The notes: generated by a model from the letters alone, not told the origin. DNA of 64,000 nt from JADKCL01 sp046329055 (GCA_046329055.1 JAXLVK010000008.1:26236-90235); one strand, 5' to 3'; positions 36,701 through 48,763 are shown, counted from the stretch's first letter. Made by a program: numbers and translations.

Positions 36701-38118
36701 TTGCCTTCCACGCCCACCAGGGCCAGCAGCGGCAGATAGACGATGAGGATGATCAATTCGCCAAATGCGGCGCTAGCCATGATCTTGCCTGCGCTTTGAC
36801 CCACCTTGAGGTCCATTTCGGCGCGGCTGAGTTTGCCCTTGGAATCGCCGTGCAGCCCCAGATGATGCAGGGTGCCCTCCACAATGATCACAGCCCCGTC
36901 CACGATCAATCCGAAGTCGATCGCCCCGAGGCTCATGAGGTTGCCGGATACGCCGAACAGGTTCATCATCCCGATCGCAAAGAGCATGGCCAGTGGGATG
37001 ACCGAGGCCACGATGAGGCCGCCCCGGAGGTTGCCGAGCAGCAGCACCAGCACCAGGATCACGATCAATGCGCCCTCCGTGAGGTTCCTCACGACCGTGG
37101 AAATGGCCTTGTCCACGAGCTTGGTCCGATCCAGGTAGGGCTCGATCTTCACCCCCTCCGGCAATGTCTTGCCGATCTCGGCGATCCTTTCCTTCACCTT
37201 TTCGATGACCTTGCTGCTATTGGCGCCCTTGAGCATCATCACCACAGCCCCCACCACTTCGCCGTCGTCATTGTGGGTCATGGCGCCGTAGCGGATGGCA
37301 TGGCCGTAGTCAACTGTGGCCACGTCCCGGATCAGGATGGGGATCCCGGTCGGTCCCTGACGCACCGCGATGCTGTCGATGTCGCTGAGTTTTTCGATCA
37401 AGCCCTCCGAACGGATGTACCATGCCAGCGGCTGCTTCTCGATGTAGGCACCGCCGGTGTTTTGGTTATTGGCCTCCAGTGCGTCGAAGACCTCGGTGAC
37501 TGTGACCCCCATGGCCTTGAGCCGTATCGGGTCCAGCGCGATCTCGTACTGCTTGAGGTAGCCGCCGAAACTGCTCACCTCCGCCACGCCCTCCACGCCG
37601 AGCAGTTGCCGCCGCACGATCCAGTCTTGGATGGTGCGCAGTTCCATGGCATCGTAGCGCTTCTCGTAGCCGGGTTGTGGCCGCAGGATGTACTGGTAGA
37701 TTTCGCCGAGTCCGGTGGTCACAGGCGCCAGCTCCGGGGAGCCGACTCCAGGGGGAATCAGGTTGCTCGCCAGCACCAGCCGTTCGCCGACCTGCTGCCG
37801 CGCCCAATAGACATCCACGCCCTCCTCGAACACGATGGTCACGACCGAGAGGCCAAACCGCGAGAAGGACCGGATGTTGTGGATGCCCGGGATGGTAGCC
37901 ATGGTCTGCTCCACCGGGAATGTGACCAGGCGCTCGATCTCCTGCGCGCTCTGCGACGGCGCGACCGTGATCACCTGCACCTGATTGTCCGTGATATCTG
38001 GCACGGCATCGATCGGCAACTGCGTCAGGGCGTACAGCCCCCAGACGATCAATGCCACGGTGCCCAAGCCCGTTAACGCCTTGTTCCGGATGGAAAAGGC
38101 AATGATTGTATTCAGCAT
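33729..38118 (-). CDS. CusA/CzcA heavy-metal RND permease fused to TolC-like channel, two frameshifts
   Basis: About 1463 aa after repair. Residues 1-~1030 are the trimeric proton-driven RND pump (MLNTIIAFSIRNKALTG, QVQVITVAPSQSAQEIE, GAIDFGLIVDGAVIIVEG with the proton-relay Asp). After the last pump helix (LPCLYLVFEGGKRRK), a further hydrophobic segment (VAVLLIVVGLPFAGHAQ) leads into ~410 residues of outer-membrane efflux protein with long helices, a CusC/TolC domain in the same chain. Such fusions are known in Bacteroidota. The frame breaks at 36384-36386 and 36332-36333; one T and one G (coding strand) restore VETRILTGSSMEE and KGSRVLLDGFPEV. It is preceded by the small DUF6660-like gene. 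Confidence 0.88.
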
Positions 38119-38203
38119 TTGAAATACAAGCTTTAAGTGAATGATTGAGGAACAATGTCCCGGGAAAGCGCATGGAGGCGATCCGGGTACTGAAGGAATG
38201 TCC

Positions 38204-38530
38204 TCAAATCTTAGGCGGCTGCCAGATGTTATGGGAGTAGGCGCTGATGAATTGGTCTTCGGCGGCCACGAGGATGGATTGTGGTTCCTCAGCGGCGGGC
38301 GTCATCAGGTTCAAGTGGAAAAAGACGATGCTCGTATGGCAGCAGCTGCAGTGGCAGAGCGGGGAACAGTGCTCGTCAGGTGCCCCGCGTTCGGTATGAT
38401 GCACGGCCCGGATGGCGTCCACGGAGTGTTCATGGATCCCATGCGCATGATCGCCAGTCTCACCATCCGCACAAGGCGTCAGGGCGAGCACCAGCATCCA
38501 CATGGCCATCAACCGGGAGAGATACCGCAT
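38204..38530 (-). CDS. Small Cys/His-rich DUF6660-like protein of the metal-efflux operon
   Basis: 108 aa from ATG at 38530 (MRYLSRLMAMWMLVLAL), with a short signal or anchor helix. It then has a His-rich stretch (DHAHGIHEHS, VHHTERG) and a conserved cysteine block EHCSPLCHCSCCH, followed by an aromatic C-terminal tail. Proteins of this shape regularly precede Cus/Czc genes in Bacteroidota. The Cys/His clusters fit binding of soft metal ions in the periplasm, which is inference. It lies 85 bp upstream of the permease. Confidence 0.75.
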   Translation of the reverse strand: MRYLSRLMAMWMLVLALTPCADGETGDHAHGIHEHSVDAIRAVHHTERGAPDEHCSPLCHCSCCHTSIVFFHLNLMTPAAEEPQSILVAAEDQFISAYSHNIWQPPKI

Positions 38531-38681
38531 CATCGAGGGCAAATGTAATGTCTGGCCTGAATGAAGGCAAGAGGATTCCCCGCAACCCGCAGCATGCTCT
38601 TGGCAAATCGGCTGAATCAGAGCAAATGGGCGGATCAGAAATAAGTTGTGTGACTTGAGTGACGCAAGAGGAAGACGGCAC

Positions 38682-41600
38682 CTACCGCTTCAACACCACA
38701 TAAGTCCCCACCTCCTTGTCCCCGTACTCCAACACAATGTAATAGGTGTCCTCCACCAGCGGTTGCAGGTCGCGGCCGCGGCCGTCCCAGTTGTTCTGGT
38801 AGTCATCGAACTCGATCAGGGCTTGGCCCCAGCGGTTGAGGACTTGCAACTTGGTGCCGGGATAGCTGCCCAGGCCACGGATGAAATAGGTGTCGTTCAC
38901 GCCATCGCCATTGGGGCTGAATCCGGTGGGGACGTGCAAGCCTTGCAGTATCACAAGAACGGTGTCGAATTCCGCGGGGCAGGGGGGATTGCTGACGGAC
39001 CACACGAGCGCAAAGGTGCCACTTTGGTCGGTGATGGCGGAGGCGGCGGGATCCAAGCTGTCGGACAGGATGCCAGGGAATCCGTTCAGCAGCCATTGTC
39101 CGGTGCCGGAGGTCGGGGGGACAGCCTGCAATTGCACGCTGGCTTCACCCTGCTGGTCGGATCCGGCTTGGGCAGGGGAGGGCGGCGCGAGCACTGCGGT
39201 CAGTTGTGAATCGGCACCCGCACAGCCGATGCTATCCTGGAAGGCATAAACCACCCAATGGCTGCCGACGCCTGCATTGGCTGGATCAAAGATGCCCGCT
39301 GCCGCACCCGTCCACGTTCCTCCCGCTGGGTTGCCATTGAGGAGGGTCGCCGGATCACTCAGGCAATACTGCCCCGCCAATGTCCCAAATCCCACAATGG
39401 GCTGTGGCTGCTGCGCCAGGGTCATGGTGTCGCTGCCGCTGCATCCTGCTGGGTCTAGCACGGAGAGGGCATAGGTTCCTGCCTTGGCAACCCAGATTGC
39501 AGGGCCGCTCGCGCCATTGCTCCAGATCCAGCTGCTCATCCCGGCTGGTCCTGCGAGCAGGATGCTGTCCCCGGCACAAATCGTGGTGTCCACGCCCAAT
39601 GCCACAAATGGAAGCGCCTGCACCGCGATGGCGATGGTGTCCGCGACGAGGTAGCCGCAGCCTTGGGTATCGGAGACCTGCACCCAAGGGTTGCTGGAGG
39701 CATTGACCGTCAGGGTCTGCAAGCTGCTGCCGTCGCTCCACAGCCATTGGAAGCCGGGATTGGTGGCATCGAGGAGGAGGCTGTCGCCAGCGCAGATGAG
39801 GGTGTCATTGCCCAGGTTCAGGCTCGGCGGCCCGAGCGGGACGTAGGTCACCAACAGGGAATCCCGGTAGCCGCAACCTGTGCTGGTATTGGTTCCGGTG
39901 AGGTAATAGACCGTGGAGGCATTGGGCGTAATCGTCGGATTGGGGGCATTGGGATTGGAGACGCCTGTAGATGGCGACCAGACCCATTGGTTGATGCCGG
40001 GGCTGCCAAAGGTTCCGTTGACAGTGATGCTGCCGCCGAGGCAGTTCAGGGTGTCTGGTTGCAGGATGTCGATGGAGTCGCCCACGTTCACGGTGACGGT
40101 CACAGCCCCACGGCCGATGCAACCCATGGAATCCGTTGCGGTGAGGACGTAGGTGGTGGTCGTGAAGGGATTCACGGTCGTTGTCGGGGTGATCGCGCCA
40201 TTGGACCAGAGCAGCGAATAGGGCGGCATCCCAATGCTGGGCAATCCGGTGAGCAATGAGCTTTGGCCGCCGCAGATGCTGGCAGGCACGGCATTCAGGG
40301 AAACCAGAGGCGTGTCCACCACGGTGACGGTCACCAGGCCCTGTGCCATGCAATTGGCCGCGTCGGTCACGGTGAGGCCGTAGCTGCCGCTGTTGGTGGG
40401 GATGACCGATTGGCTGGGGCCGGGGAAGGCATTGCTCCAGAGGAAGGCGTAGCCACCGGCTCCGCCAATCGCAGTGGTCGAGAGGGTCACGGAGCCGCCC
40501 CGGCAGACGGTGTCGGGGGTCGCATTTGGGTTCAGGCTGGGCGTGTCGAGGACGGTAAGGGCCAGGGTGGCAGTGTCGGCGCAGCCTGCTTGCCCCAAGG
40601 TGTCCGTCACGATGAGGGTGTAGTTGAGCGGCCCGATCACGATGGGGGCACACCAAGGATTGGCCAAGTTGGGGTTGTTGAGCAGGGTAGGGGGTGACCA
40701 TGCGTAGGTCAGTCCCGGCGATGGCCCGGCACCGATTTGGATGGAATCGCCAAGGCAGACATCGGCAATGGGGCCGGGATTGGCGGTGGGGATGGCCTCG
40801 ACGGTGATGAGGGTGGTGTCACGGTCGGTGCAACCTGCTGCATTGGTCGCCTGTGTCCATACGGTATGCGTCCCCGTGGCTGCCGGACCGAATACCGGGT
40901 TGGCAATGGTGGCATTGTTCAGCAATGGAGCGGGTGACCAAGTGTAGGAAATGCCCCCGGTGGCTTGGAGATGGGCGGTGTCCCCCGCGCAGATGCTGCG
41001 ATCAGGCCCGGCTTGGGCGAAATTGGCCCCGACGCAGACCGTCTGTGTCATGCCTGCCCCGCCCGAGGCACCTGTGATGCCCCACCATACATTCGGATTG
41101 CCGCCAAATACCCAAGCAGTGAGGTCATAGATCGTGGACAACCGCCATACAGTATTGTTGTCAAAGTAGAGGCGGATGCGGTTCAGCCCCGGCTCCCAAG
41201 TCACCCTGAAGGTATGGCAGAGGCCGTCGGTGATGTCCATCCCACTCGCCAATGCGCTCACCGGACCCGCCAATGTGCTCGCCATGTTCCCGTTGAGGTG
41301 GATGGCGACATGGTCCTGGGCGATGTCGGCAACTCCGGCGGAGGTATTGTCCCAGGTATCGACTTCAAATGCCACAGAGGGCGAGATCGCGGGATAGCCG
41401 GGAGTCGGAGGGATCGACGCGCCAAATCCCAAGGCATTGGCACCTGCGCCGTTTGCCCCTGTCCCCGTGCTTTGCAACACGAGCGCCAGCCCATCCGCTC
41501 CCCAAGGAGCCTGATTGATCGTCAGGCTGATGTCAAATGGCTGAGTGAGATTGATTTGTGTATTGTTCCAGACTACGCCCCGGGTGTTGGCCCCGATGGT

Positions 41601-41753
41601 GATCCTGAAGCAATCGCTGCCCAGCGCGGTTGCCGCATTGGGCACCCCCGCGCCCGTGGCGGGCAATGTCCATTGTGCCCAAGCATTCAAGCCGGGAAAC
41701 AATGCAGACAGCAAAAGCAAGCAACAAGCGGTGATTCTTGATGACTCCTTCAT
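38682..41753 (-). CDS. L-type lectin domain protein with Ig-like repeats and T9SS type B C-terminus
   Basis: 1023 aa from ATG at 41753 (MKESSRITACCLLLLSA), with a signal peptide ending near AWAQ. Residues ~27-240 are a legume (L-type) lectin fold (WGADGLALVLQSTG, PSVAFEVDTWDN, DHVAIHLNG), which would bind sugars with Ca2+/Mn2+. About nine Ig/SprB-like repeats follow (each with a YxWSP or LLWSN core). The end is the 'gliding motility-associated' CHU_C domain (PTGFSPNGDGVNDTYFIRG, LQVLNRWGQALIEFDDYQ, YGDKEVGTYVVLKR), a T9SS type B signal. It is probably a cell-surface or secreted adhesin. Confidence 0.9.
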   Translation of the reverse strand: MKESSRITACCLLLLSALFPGLNAWAQWTLPATGAGVPNAATALGSDCFRITIGANTRGVVWNNTQINLTQPFDISLTINQAPWGADGLALVLQSTGTGANGAGANALGFGASIPPTPGYPAISPSVAFEVDTWDNTSAGVADIAQDHVAIHLNGNMASTLAGPVSALASGMDITDGLCHTFRVTWEPGLNRIRLYFDNNTVWRLSTIYDLTAWVFGGNPNVWWGITGASGGAGMTQTVCVGANFAQAGPDRSICAGDTAHLQATGGISYTWSPAPLLNNATIANPVFGPAATGTHTVWTQATNAAGCTDRDTTLITVEAIPTANPGPIADVCLGDSIQIGAGPSPGLTYAWSPPTLLNNPNLANPWCAPIVIGPLNYTLIVTDTLGQAGCADTATLALTVLDTPSLNPNATPDTVCRGGSVTLSTTAIGGAGGYAFLWSNAFPGPSQSVIPTNSGSYGLTVTDAANCMAQGLVTVTVVDTPLVSLNAVPASICGGQSSLLTGLPSIGMPPYSLLWSNGAITPTTTVNPFTTTTYVLTATDSMGCIGRGAVTVTVNVGDSIDILQPDTLNCLGGSITVNGTFGSPGINQWVWSPSTGVSNPNAPNPTITPNASTVYYLTGTNTSTGCGYRDSLLVTYVPLGPPSLNLGNDTLICAGDSLLLDATNPGFQWLWSDGSSLQTLTVNASSNPWVQVSDTQGCGYLVADTIAIAVQALPFVALGVDTTICAGDSILLAGPAGMSSWIWSNGASGPAIWVAKAGTYALSVLDPAGCSGSDTMTLAQQPQPIVGFGTLAGQYCLSDPATLLNGNPAGGTWTGAAAGIFDPANAGVGSHWVVYAFQDSIGCAGADSQLTAVLAPPSPAQAGSDQQGEASVQLQAVPPTSGTGQWLLNGFPGILSDSLDPAASAITDQSGTFALVWSVSNPPCPAEFDTVLVILQGLHVPTGFSPNGDGVNDTYFIRGLGSYPGTKLQVLNRWGQALIEFDDYQNNWDGRGRDLQPLVEDTYYIVLEYGDKEVGTYVVLKR

Positions 41754-41840
41754 CCTCAATGCCTTCAACGGCGACAATATAGGAATTAGTTTTGGACAGA
41801 CAACTCCCAATTGCCTCAGAGAAGGAGAAAGGGCACCGGA

Positions 41841-42254
41841 CTACCCTACGCTTTCGCAGTGCTTGGCGAAGTTGTTCAGGATCGCCTGCCAGCCACCTTG
41901 CTGCATTTCGCGGCTGTTCATCTGCTCGGGTTCGAAGTCCTCGATCACCATCACGCCCTCAGCGGTCTCCACGAAGTCCACGGTCACCTTGCGGCCATCC
42001 CCAAGTGTGTAGGCAAGGTGGCGATTCGGCTCGACGGCGGTATAGGTCCCGCCAAAGTCAAATGAGAAACTCCCGTCCCGCGCGGCCATGGTGTAGGAGA
42101 AGGCGCCCCCGACCCGCAGGTCATTTGTCGCCGCCGGACAATGCCATTCTGCAATCGCAGCATTCCACTGCATCACATGCTCAGGCTCAGTGAACACCCG
42201 CCACACCCGCTCAAGCGGCGCAGCAATCAAGGATTGGATACGGATCAATTCCAT
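41841..42254 (-). CDS. SRPBCC (AHSA1/START-like) small protein
   Basis: 137 aa from ATG at 42254 (MELIRIQSLIAAPLERVW). The AHSA1-like pattern is clear: IAAPLERVWRVFTEPEHVMQWN at the start, VGGAFSYTM, and the final amphipathic helix QQGGWQAILNNFAKHCES. It probably binds a hydrophobic ligand in the cytosol; the ligand is unknown. A related protein is at 53437-53886. It sits between two giant type-B T9SS genes without obvious link. Confidence 0.85.
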   Translation of the reverse strand: MELIRIQSLIAAPLERVWRVFTEPEHVMQWNAAIAEWHCPAATNDLRVGGAFSYTMAARDGSFSFDFGGTYTAVEPNRHLAYTLGDGRKVTVDFVETAEGVMVIEDFEPEQMNSREMQQGGWQAILNNFAKHCESVG

Positions 42255-42494
42255 CTGAAGAAAGGCAGTCCTGAATTGCAACGCAGAATCTGCACTTGCA
42301 AACTATCTAAAATCGGTGAACCGATGGCAGGTTGAATTCATATCGCCACAAAGTCATAAAGCTGCGCACTGGTTATCTCGTCCGCTATGCCATGTCGAGT
42401 CCCGAGGAAGTCGGGAAGACATCTAGCAGTTATGAAAGCAGGTGCCGCAATTCGTTGAGGTGTTTCTTCTTCAACAACCTTGAATCAGGAATCC

Positions 42495-45400
42495 CTATTC
42501 CCCGGCTCCCCGCTTCAGCACCACATAAGTGCTGACCTTCTGGTCGCCGTACTCCAGGATGATGTAATAGGTGTCTTCGACCAGTGGCTCGCCATTGCTG
42601 CCTTGGCCGGACCAGTTGTTTTGGTAATTGTCGGAGGTCCAGAGGACTTGGCCCCAGCGGTTGAGGACCTGGAGACGGGTGTTGGGGAAGGCTTCGATGC
42701 CCCGCACCACATATTCATCGTTGACGCCGTCGCCATTCGGGGAAAATCCTGTGGGGATGTGCATGCCCTCGAACTGCACCCATACGGTGTCCATGCTGAC
42801 CGGGCAGGGGGCATTTTCGGTGATCCAAATGAAGGGATAGGTGGCGTTGCCTTCGAGGAATGCCGTCGCAGTGGGGCTCAGGGTGTTGCTGAATTGGCCG
42901 GGGAATGCGCCGATGTCCCAATGCCCGCTGCCGATGGTGGGCGCAGCCGCTTGGAGGTCGGCTTGGGTGGTGACGAACTGGTCAGCTCCGGCAATGGCGG
43001 TGCTAGGAGGGAGTACGACCACGGTGGAAAGGCTGTCTGCTCCGGAGCAACCAATGGAATCGGTGTAGCTGTACAAGATGAGGTGGCTGCCGCTGCCCGC
43101 GATGCTGGGGGTGAACAGACCTGTGCCGCTGATGCTGCCCGAATAGGTGCCGCCCAAGGGTTGGCCGATGAGCTGTGCCGCCGGATCGGAGAGGCAGTAT
43201 TGTGGGGCCAATCCGCTCAGGGTCACCAAGGGCAGTTGTTGAAGGGCAAGCAGGAGGGAGTCGCGGCCCTGGCAGCCGAGGTTGTCGGTCACCTCCAGCC
43301 ATATCCAGCCTGCTTGGGTCGCTTGGATGCTGGCATTGGTGCTGCCTGTGGACCAGGTGCCATTGAGGCCGCTGGCATTCACGATGAGTAGGCTGTCACC
43401 GCTGCACAGGGTGGTGTCCGAGCCGATGTTCACCGTAGGCAGTGCTTGGGTGAGGAGGTTCATGGAATCCACACCTTGGCAGCCATGGAGGGAGGTCACC
43501 GTCACCGCATAGGGCCCAGCCTGAGAAGCTTGGATGGTGGCGGCGGTAGCCCCGGTGGACCAGAGGTAGCTGAGTCCCGGATTGCCCGCGATCAGGGGGA
43601 TGCTGTCACCTTCACAAATCAGCCTGTCGCCACCCAGCAGCACAGTCGGGACGGCTTCCACTCCCAAGTTCATGGTGTCGCTGCCTTGGCATCCGGCGGG
43701 GTCGGTCACCACCACCGAATAGGGGCCCGCCGAACCAACTGAGATGGCATTTGCGGAGCTGCCCGTGGACCAAAGGAAGGTCACACCTGTATTGGAGAGG
43801 CTGAGCGTGAGGCTGTCGCCTTGGCAGATCGTGGTATCGAGGCCAAGCGTCACCGTGGGCGGCGTCAGGAATACCAGGGTGGTGCTGTCCGATGCCGTGC
43901 AACCGAGGGTATCGGTCACGGTGATGGCATAGGGCCCCGGCTGCGTCGCCAAGATCGCCTGTGTCGTAGCCCCTGTGGACCAGAGGTAGGTCGCCACAAT
44001 GGCACCCGGATCCAGGATGATCGTATCTCCAATACAAGCGGTGTCGCTCGCAGGGAGGGTCGGCAGGGGAACCGGGGAGAAGAGGACATTGATGGTATCC
44101 GCCACTGGGCAGCCCGCCGCAGGCGTCACGGTCACCGCGAAGGTGCCCGCCACGGTCGTGGAAACGGTCTGCGTCGTGGCTCCGCTGTTCCAGAGATAGG
44201 AACTGCCGGGGTTGCCAGCGTCCATGGTGAGGGTCGTGCCTTGGCAGGCAATGGTATCCGATCCGAGTTGCACCACGGGGTAGGGCAGGTGGGTCAGGAG
44301 CATGGTGTCCGAGGCCTGGCAACCATTGCCATCGGTGATGGTGACTTGGTAGGAGCCAACGGATTGGGCGTAAATGGTTTGGGTGGTCGCGCCGCTGTTC
44401 CAGAGATAGGCGCTTTGGCCGGGACCAGCATCGAGCAGGATGGAATCCAGTGGGCAAATCGCTGCGTCATTGCCCAGTGAGACGGAGGGGGCGGCGAACA
44501 AGGCAAGCGTTGCGGTGTCGCTGTCTTGGCAGCCATTGGCATCGGTTGCGGTGACGTCATAGTTGCCTGCGGTGGACACGGTGATGCTGGACGTGGTGGC
44601 CCCGGTGCTCCATGCATAGCTGGAAAATGCGCCCACGACACTGAACGTCATCGTCGCCCCAGGGCAGATCGATGCATCCGGCCCGATGTTCACCATGGTA
44701 GGTGCATGGAAGCCAACGAGGACGGAGTCAGAGCCTCGGCAGCCATTCATGTCGGTCACGCCCACGCCGAAGATGCCCGCAGTGGATGCCGTGATGGTCT
44801 GCGTGGTCGGTCCTGTGTTCCAGAGGTAGCTGCTACCTGGGTTGCCAGCATCCAAGACGATGCTCGCCCAGGGCAGAGCATGGTGTCCGGCCCCAGATTC
44901 ACCACTGGCAAGGCGAAATGTCCCAATACCATCGTGTCCGCGTCGGTGCAACCATTGGCGGCGGTGATGGTGATACGGTAGGTGCCCGCCGCATGCGCTT
45001 GATCGACGGGGTTGGCGCTGCACCCGTGCTCCAGGCGGTGGACGACATCCCGGGAGGGCCTTGGAGCAGGAGCGAATCGTGGGGGGCAGATGGTGGTGTC
45101 ATTTCCCAAGGAAACCGATGGGGAGGCCAAGAGCGCGACCAACTTGGGAATCCGTTGCAGTACAGCCGTTGCCATCGGTGACGGTGACCGAATAGTTGCC
45201 AGTCGCAAGCACGGACAGGCTGGTGGTCGCACCGGTGTTCCAGAGGTAGGCATTGAACCCGCTGCCAGCTTGCAACATGGCGCTGCTGCCCGCGCAGAGT
45301 GAGGTGTCAGCACCCAGGTTCACGACAGGCATCGGATTCAAAGTCAGGTTCATTTGACTCATGCCAGTGCATCCGTTCGCATCGGTCACGGTCACGTCAT

Positions 45401-48400
45401 AGGAGCCTGCTGTCGAAACGACAATGCTGCTCGTGGTGGCGCTTGTGGACCAGAGGTAGCTGCTGAATCCGGCTCCGGCATTGAGTGTGAGGCTGCTGCC
45501 TGTGCAGATGGCCGTGTCGTTGCCCAGGGTGATCACTGGGTTGGCGAACAGGCTGAGCGCGGCGGCATCGGAGGTGGTGCAGCCATTGCCGTCGGTCACG
45601 GTCACGGTGTATGTGCCTGCGGTGCTCACATTGATGGTCTGGGTCGTGGCTCCTGTGCTCCAAGCGTAGGCGCTGAATCCGACCCCGGCATTGAAGGTGG
45701 CGGATGCTCCGGTGCAAACGCTCTGGTCCGGGCCGAGGTTCACGGTGGGAGCAGGGTAGAGGGCAACCGCTATCGCATCCGAATTGGTGCAGCCATTGAC
45801 GTCGGTGACGGTCACGGTGTAGGTGCCTGCCGCGTTGACGGAGATGCCAGAGGTCGTGGCGCCTGTGCTCCAAGCGTAGGCATTGAATCCGAGCGGGGCT
45901 TGCAACAGGGTGCTGGTGCCTGGGCAAATGGAGATGTCCGGCCCGAGGTTCACCGTGGGCAACGGATTCAGGGTCACAACGATGGCGTCGGATGCCGTGC
46001 AGCCATTGGCGGCGGTGACAGTGACCTGGTAGGTGGCTGCCGTGGACACGGAGATGGTGCCCGTTGTGGCTCCAGTGGACCAGCTGTAGGCCGAGAAGCC
46101 TGCGCCGGGATTCAGGACGAGGCTGCTACCCGTGCAAATGGCCACATCAGGCCCAAGGTTGGGAGTCGGGAGGGGCAGGAGGCTGAGGACGGCGGCATCG
46201 GAGGCGGTACAGCCATTGCCATCGGTAACGGTCACGGTGTAGGTGCCTGCGGTGCTCACGTTGATGGTCTGGGTCGTGGCTCCCGTGCTCCAAGCGTAGG
46301 CGCTGAAGCCAATTCCCGCATTGAAGGTGGCGGATGCTCCGGTGCAAACGCTCTGGTCCGGGCCGAGGTTCACAGTGGGCAGGGCGTTCACGCTGATCAC
46401 GATGGCGTCGCTCGCGGTGCAGCCATTGGCATCGGTCACGGTGACGGTGTAGGTGCCTGCGGTGCTGACACTGATGGTTGAGGTCGTGGCCCCTGTGCTC
46501 CAGCTGTATCCAGAAAATCCGGCCCCGGGATTCAGCACGGTGGGCGTGCCGGAGCAGGTCGCGCGGTCCGGCCCGAGGTTAGGCGTGGGCAGCGAATAAT
46601 GCACATACACCATGGTATCGCTACCCTGACAGCCATTGGCGTCGGTGACGGTGACTGAATACGTGCCGCTAGAAGTGATGATCGTGGTCTGCGTGAACTG
46701 GAAATGGCTCCAAGCATAGGAGGAGAAACCCGGCCCCGCATCCAGCAGTGGACCAAAGCCCCCGCACTGCGTGATGTCCGGCCCGATATTGACCACGGGA
46801 TTGGGATAGACCCTGATCCTGACCTTGCCATTCAGGAACTCTGCACAAGCCGGATTCACGAAGTAGCCTTGGACATAAAAGGTCGTCGTTGCGGTGAGAA
46901 TGCCAGTTGGCAGGGAAATGAAGCCGCCTGTCCCGGCCACGGGTAGGCCCACGGTGAGTCCAGTGGCGCTGTCCACGAGTTGGTAAAATGCCCCCAACTG
47001 CGAGGTGCCGACATCGATGGAGGTGTTGCCGCCCGAGCAAATGGCAGGCACTGCCGCCGTGAGCGTGTTCACCGGATTGACGTACAGGCTGCACAGGCCA
47101 TACTTGGCCACCAGGACGTCCTCTTGCCCAGCGAGGGGTAGCGTGGTCACAGGTGCGGTCAGGAATTGGCTGTTGCCGCCGGAGTAGGCCCCGGTCACGT
47201 AAGCCATCTTGTCGTCGAATGCGCAGACCTCCCCGGCGCCCTCCATGGACGCTGCCGCGCCACCTTGGGTCGCCCAAACAAGCCCTCCCGCAGGATTGAT
47301 GGTTGCCAGAAGCAGGTCGGTGCCACCCGCTGATGTCAGGGTCGTGGTCGTGGAGGCATTGCTCGGCAGGTTGATGCTGCCCGAAAAGAATCCCCCGATC
47401 ACCAGATTGCCTGTTCCGTCGGCGCTGATGTCATTGATCGTCTGCAAGTCCGCGCCCACCGCGCTGCCCATGATGTTCACCCAAACGGCATTGCCATTGG
47501 CGGGGTTGTGGCGGGAGACAAATCCATCGAGGAGCGTTCCGGAGGGCTGTGCGCCGAGGGGAGGGAAGGTGGGATTGCCTTGGCAGCGCCCGGAGATGTA
47601 TGGAATCCCGGCATTCACGGTCACCCCAAATGCCTCATCATCATTGCTTGCCGCACCTGCCGAGTATCCCCAGCGCGCCAGGCCGTCGGTCTTGCGCAGC
47701 CCGCATGCCCAGATGTCAAAGTTGCCGGAATTGGAATTGAGAATTGTCAAGCTCCCGGTGGTGCCCAATACGGTTTGGGACGCGCCTGAAAATCCCCCCA
47801 CGACATATACATCGGTCCCCGCCGGGTCTGCGACGATCGCATTGGCACGGCTGATGTTGACGCCAGCGGTATTGCCCACAGCCCATGTGAGGCCGCCAGT
47901 GGTCTTGTTGTAGCGGGCAGCCACCCAGTCTGATACACCCGTTCCCACCAAATTGGCTGTCGCTGAAACCACCGCACCGTCAAAAGTCGCATTGGTCTGA
48001 TAGACACCGCAGACATAGAGTCCTGATGCATCGACGGAAAGCCCTGAAGCGAGGTCATTGCCCGGTCCGCCCTCGACGGCATACCATTGCATCACCCCTG
48101 CCGAATCGAAGCAGGCGACCAATACGTCGGTGCCCGCGCTTGACATCACCGAAGCAGACAGGCCGCTCGTTCCTGTCAATGTGGTCATGCCCGCGATGGT
48201 GCCAGTGATGTAGATGCGCTGGGTGAGGCTGTCCACCACGATGTCATTCAGCTCGGCATTTCCAGCCCCATTCAGCAAAAATGCCCACCGCAAGGTGCCA
48301 TTGGGTTTGAATTTGGCTACCCAGCCGTCCGTGCCAGTAGTTCCGGGCAGGCCCCATTCGGCCATAGCCCCGGCTGCACTACCGCATACATAGACATCGC

Positions 48401-48536
48401 CAGTTCGTTTGTCCACGTCGATCGCCGCTCCCCTGTCCGTCAATGGAGAATTGGCATAGGTCGCCCACTGCCACGTTTGCCCGTGGCTCATGCCAGGTAG
48501 CAAAAGCAAGCCCATCCACAAGGCCATATAGACCAT
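42495..48536 (-). CDS. Giant (~2000 aa) propeller plus Ig-repeat protein with T9SS type B C-terminus, frameshifted
   Basis: Start ATG at 48536 (MVYMALWMGLLLLPG), with a signal peptide. The first ~480 residues are SBBP-like propeller repeats (VVDSLTQRIYITGT). About 17 repeats of ~83 aa follow, each 'NLGPDxxxCxGxSxxLxAGxGFSxYxWSTGATTxxIxVSxxGTYxVTVTDxNGCxxxD', and then the CHU_C domain (PTGFSPNGDGVNDEYVVRG to YVVLKRGAGE). Four shifts between about 45148 and 44870 split the gene. Two (C run near 45085, G run near 44870) are repaired by one base. Several repeats are nearly identical at DNA level, for example around 45590-45760 and 46190-46380, so the copy number may be unreliable. A surface adhesin is likely. 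Confidence 0.85.
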
Positions 48537-48763
48537 GCGGCCCCTGACAAGGGTCCTTAGGATGTCTCCGGTATCCAAGGCGAATAGTGGTTATTTAGGT
48601 TGTCGATACCCGGATTCAATCATCCGACATGCAAACCTAACACTTTCAGTGGAAAAAACTGTCTGCACCCCGAAATCGATGGGGAATATTCGACGGATGA
48701 GATGTTTGGGGAAATAAAATGACGAAATGCTGACAAATGTCAGGGTGGATGGCGACGAAAAAC

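Noticed and set aside
45354..46481. Plus-strand 375-aa Gly/Ala/His-rich frame
   Set aside because: It is the mirror of the near-identical Ig repeats on the other strand and has no domain of its own.
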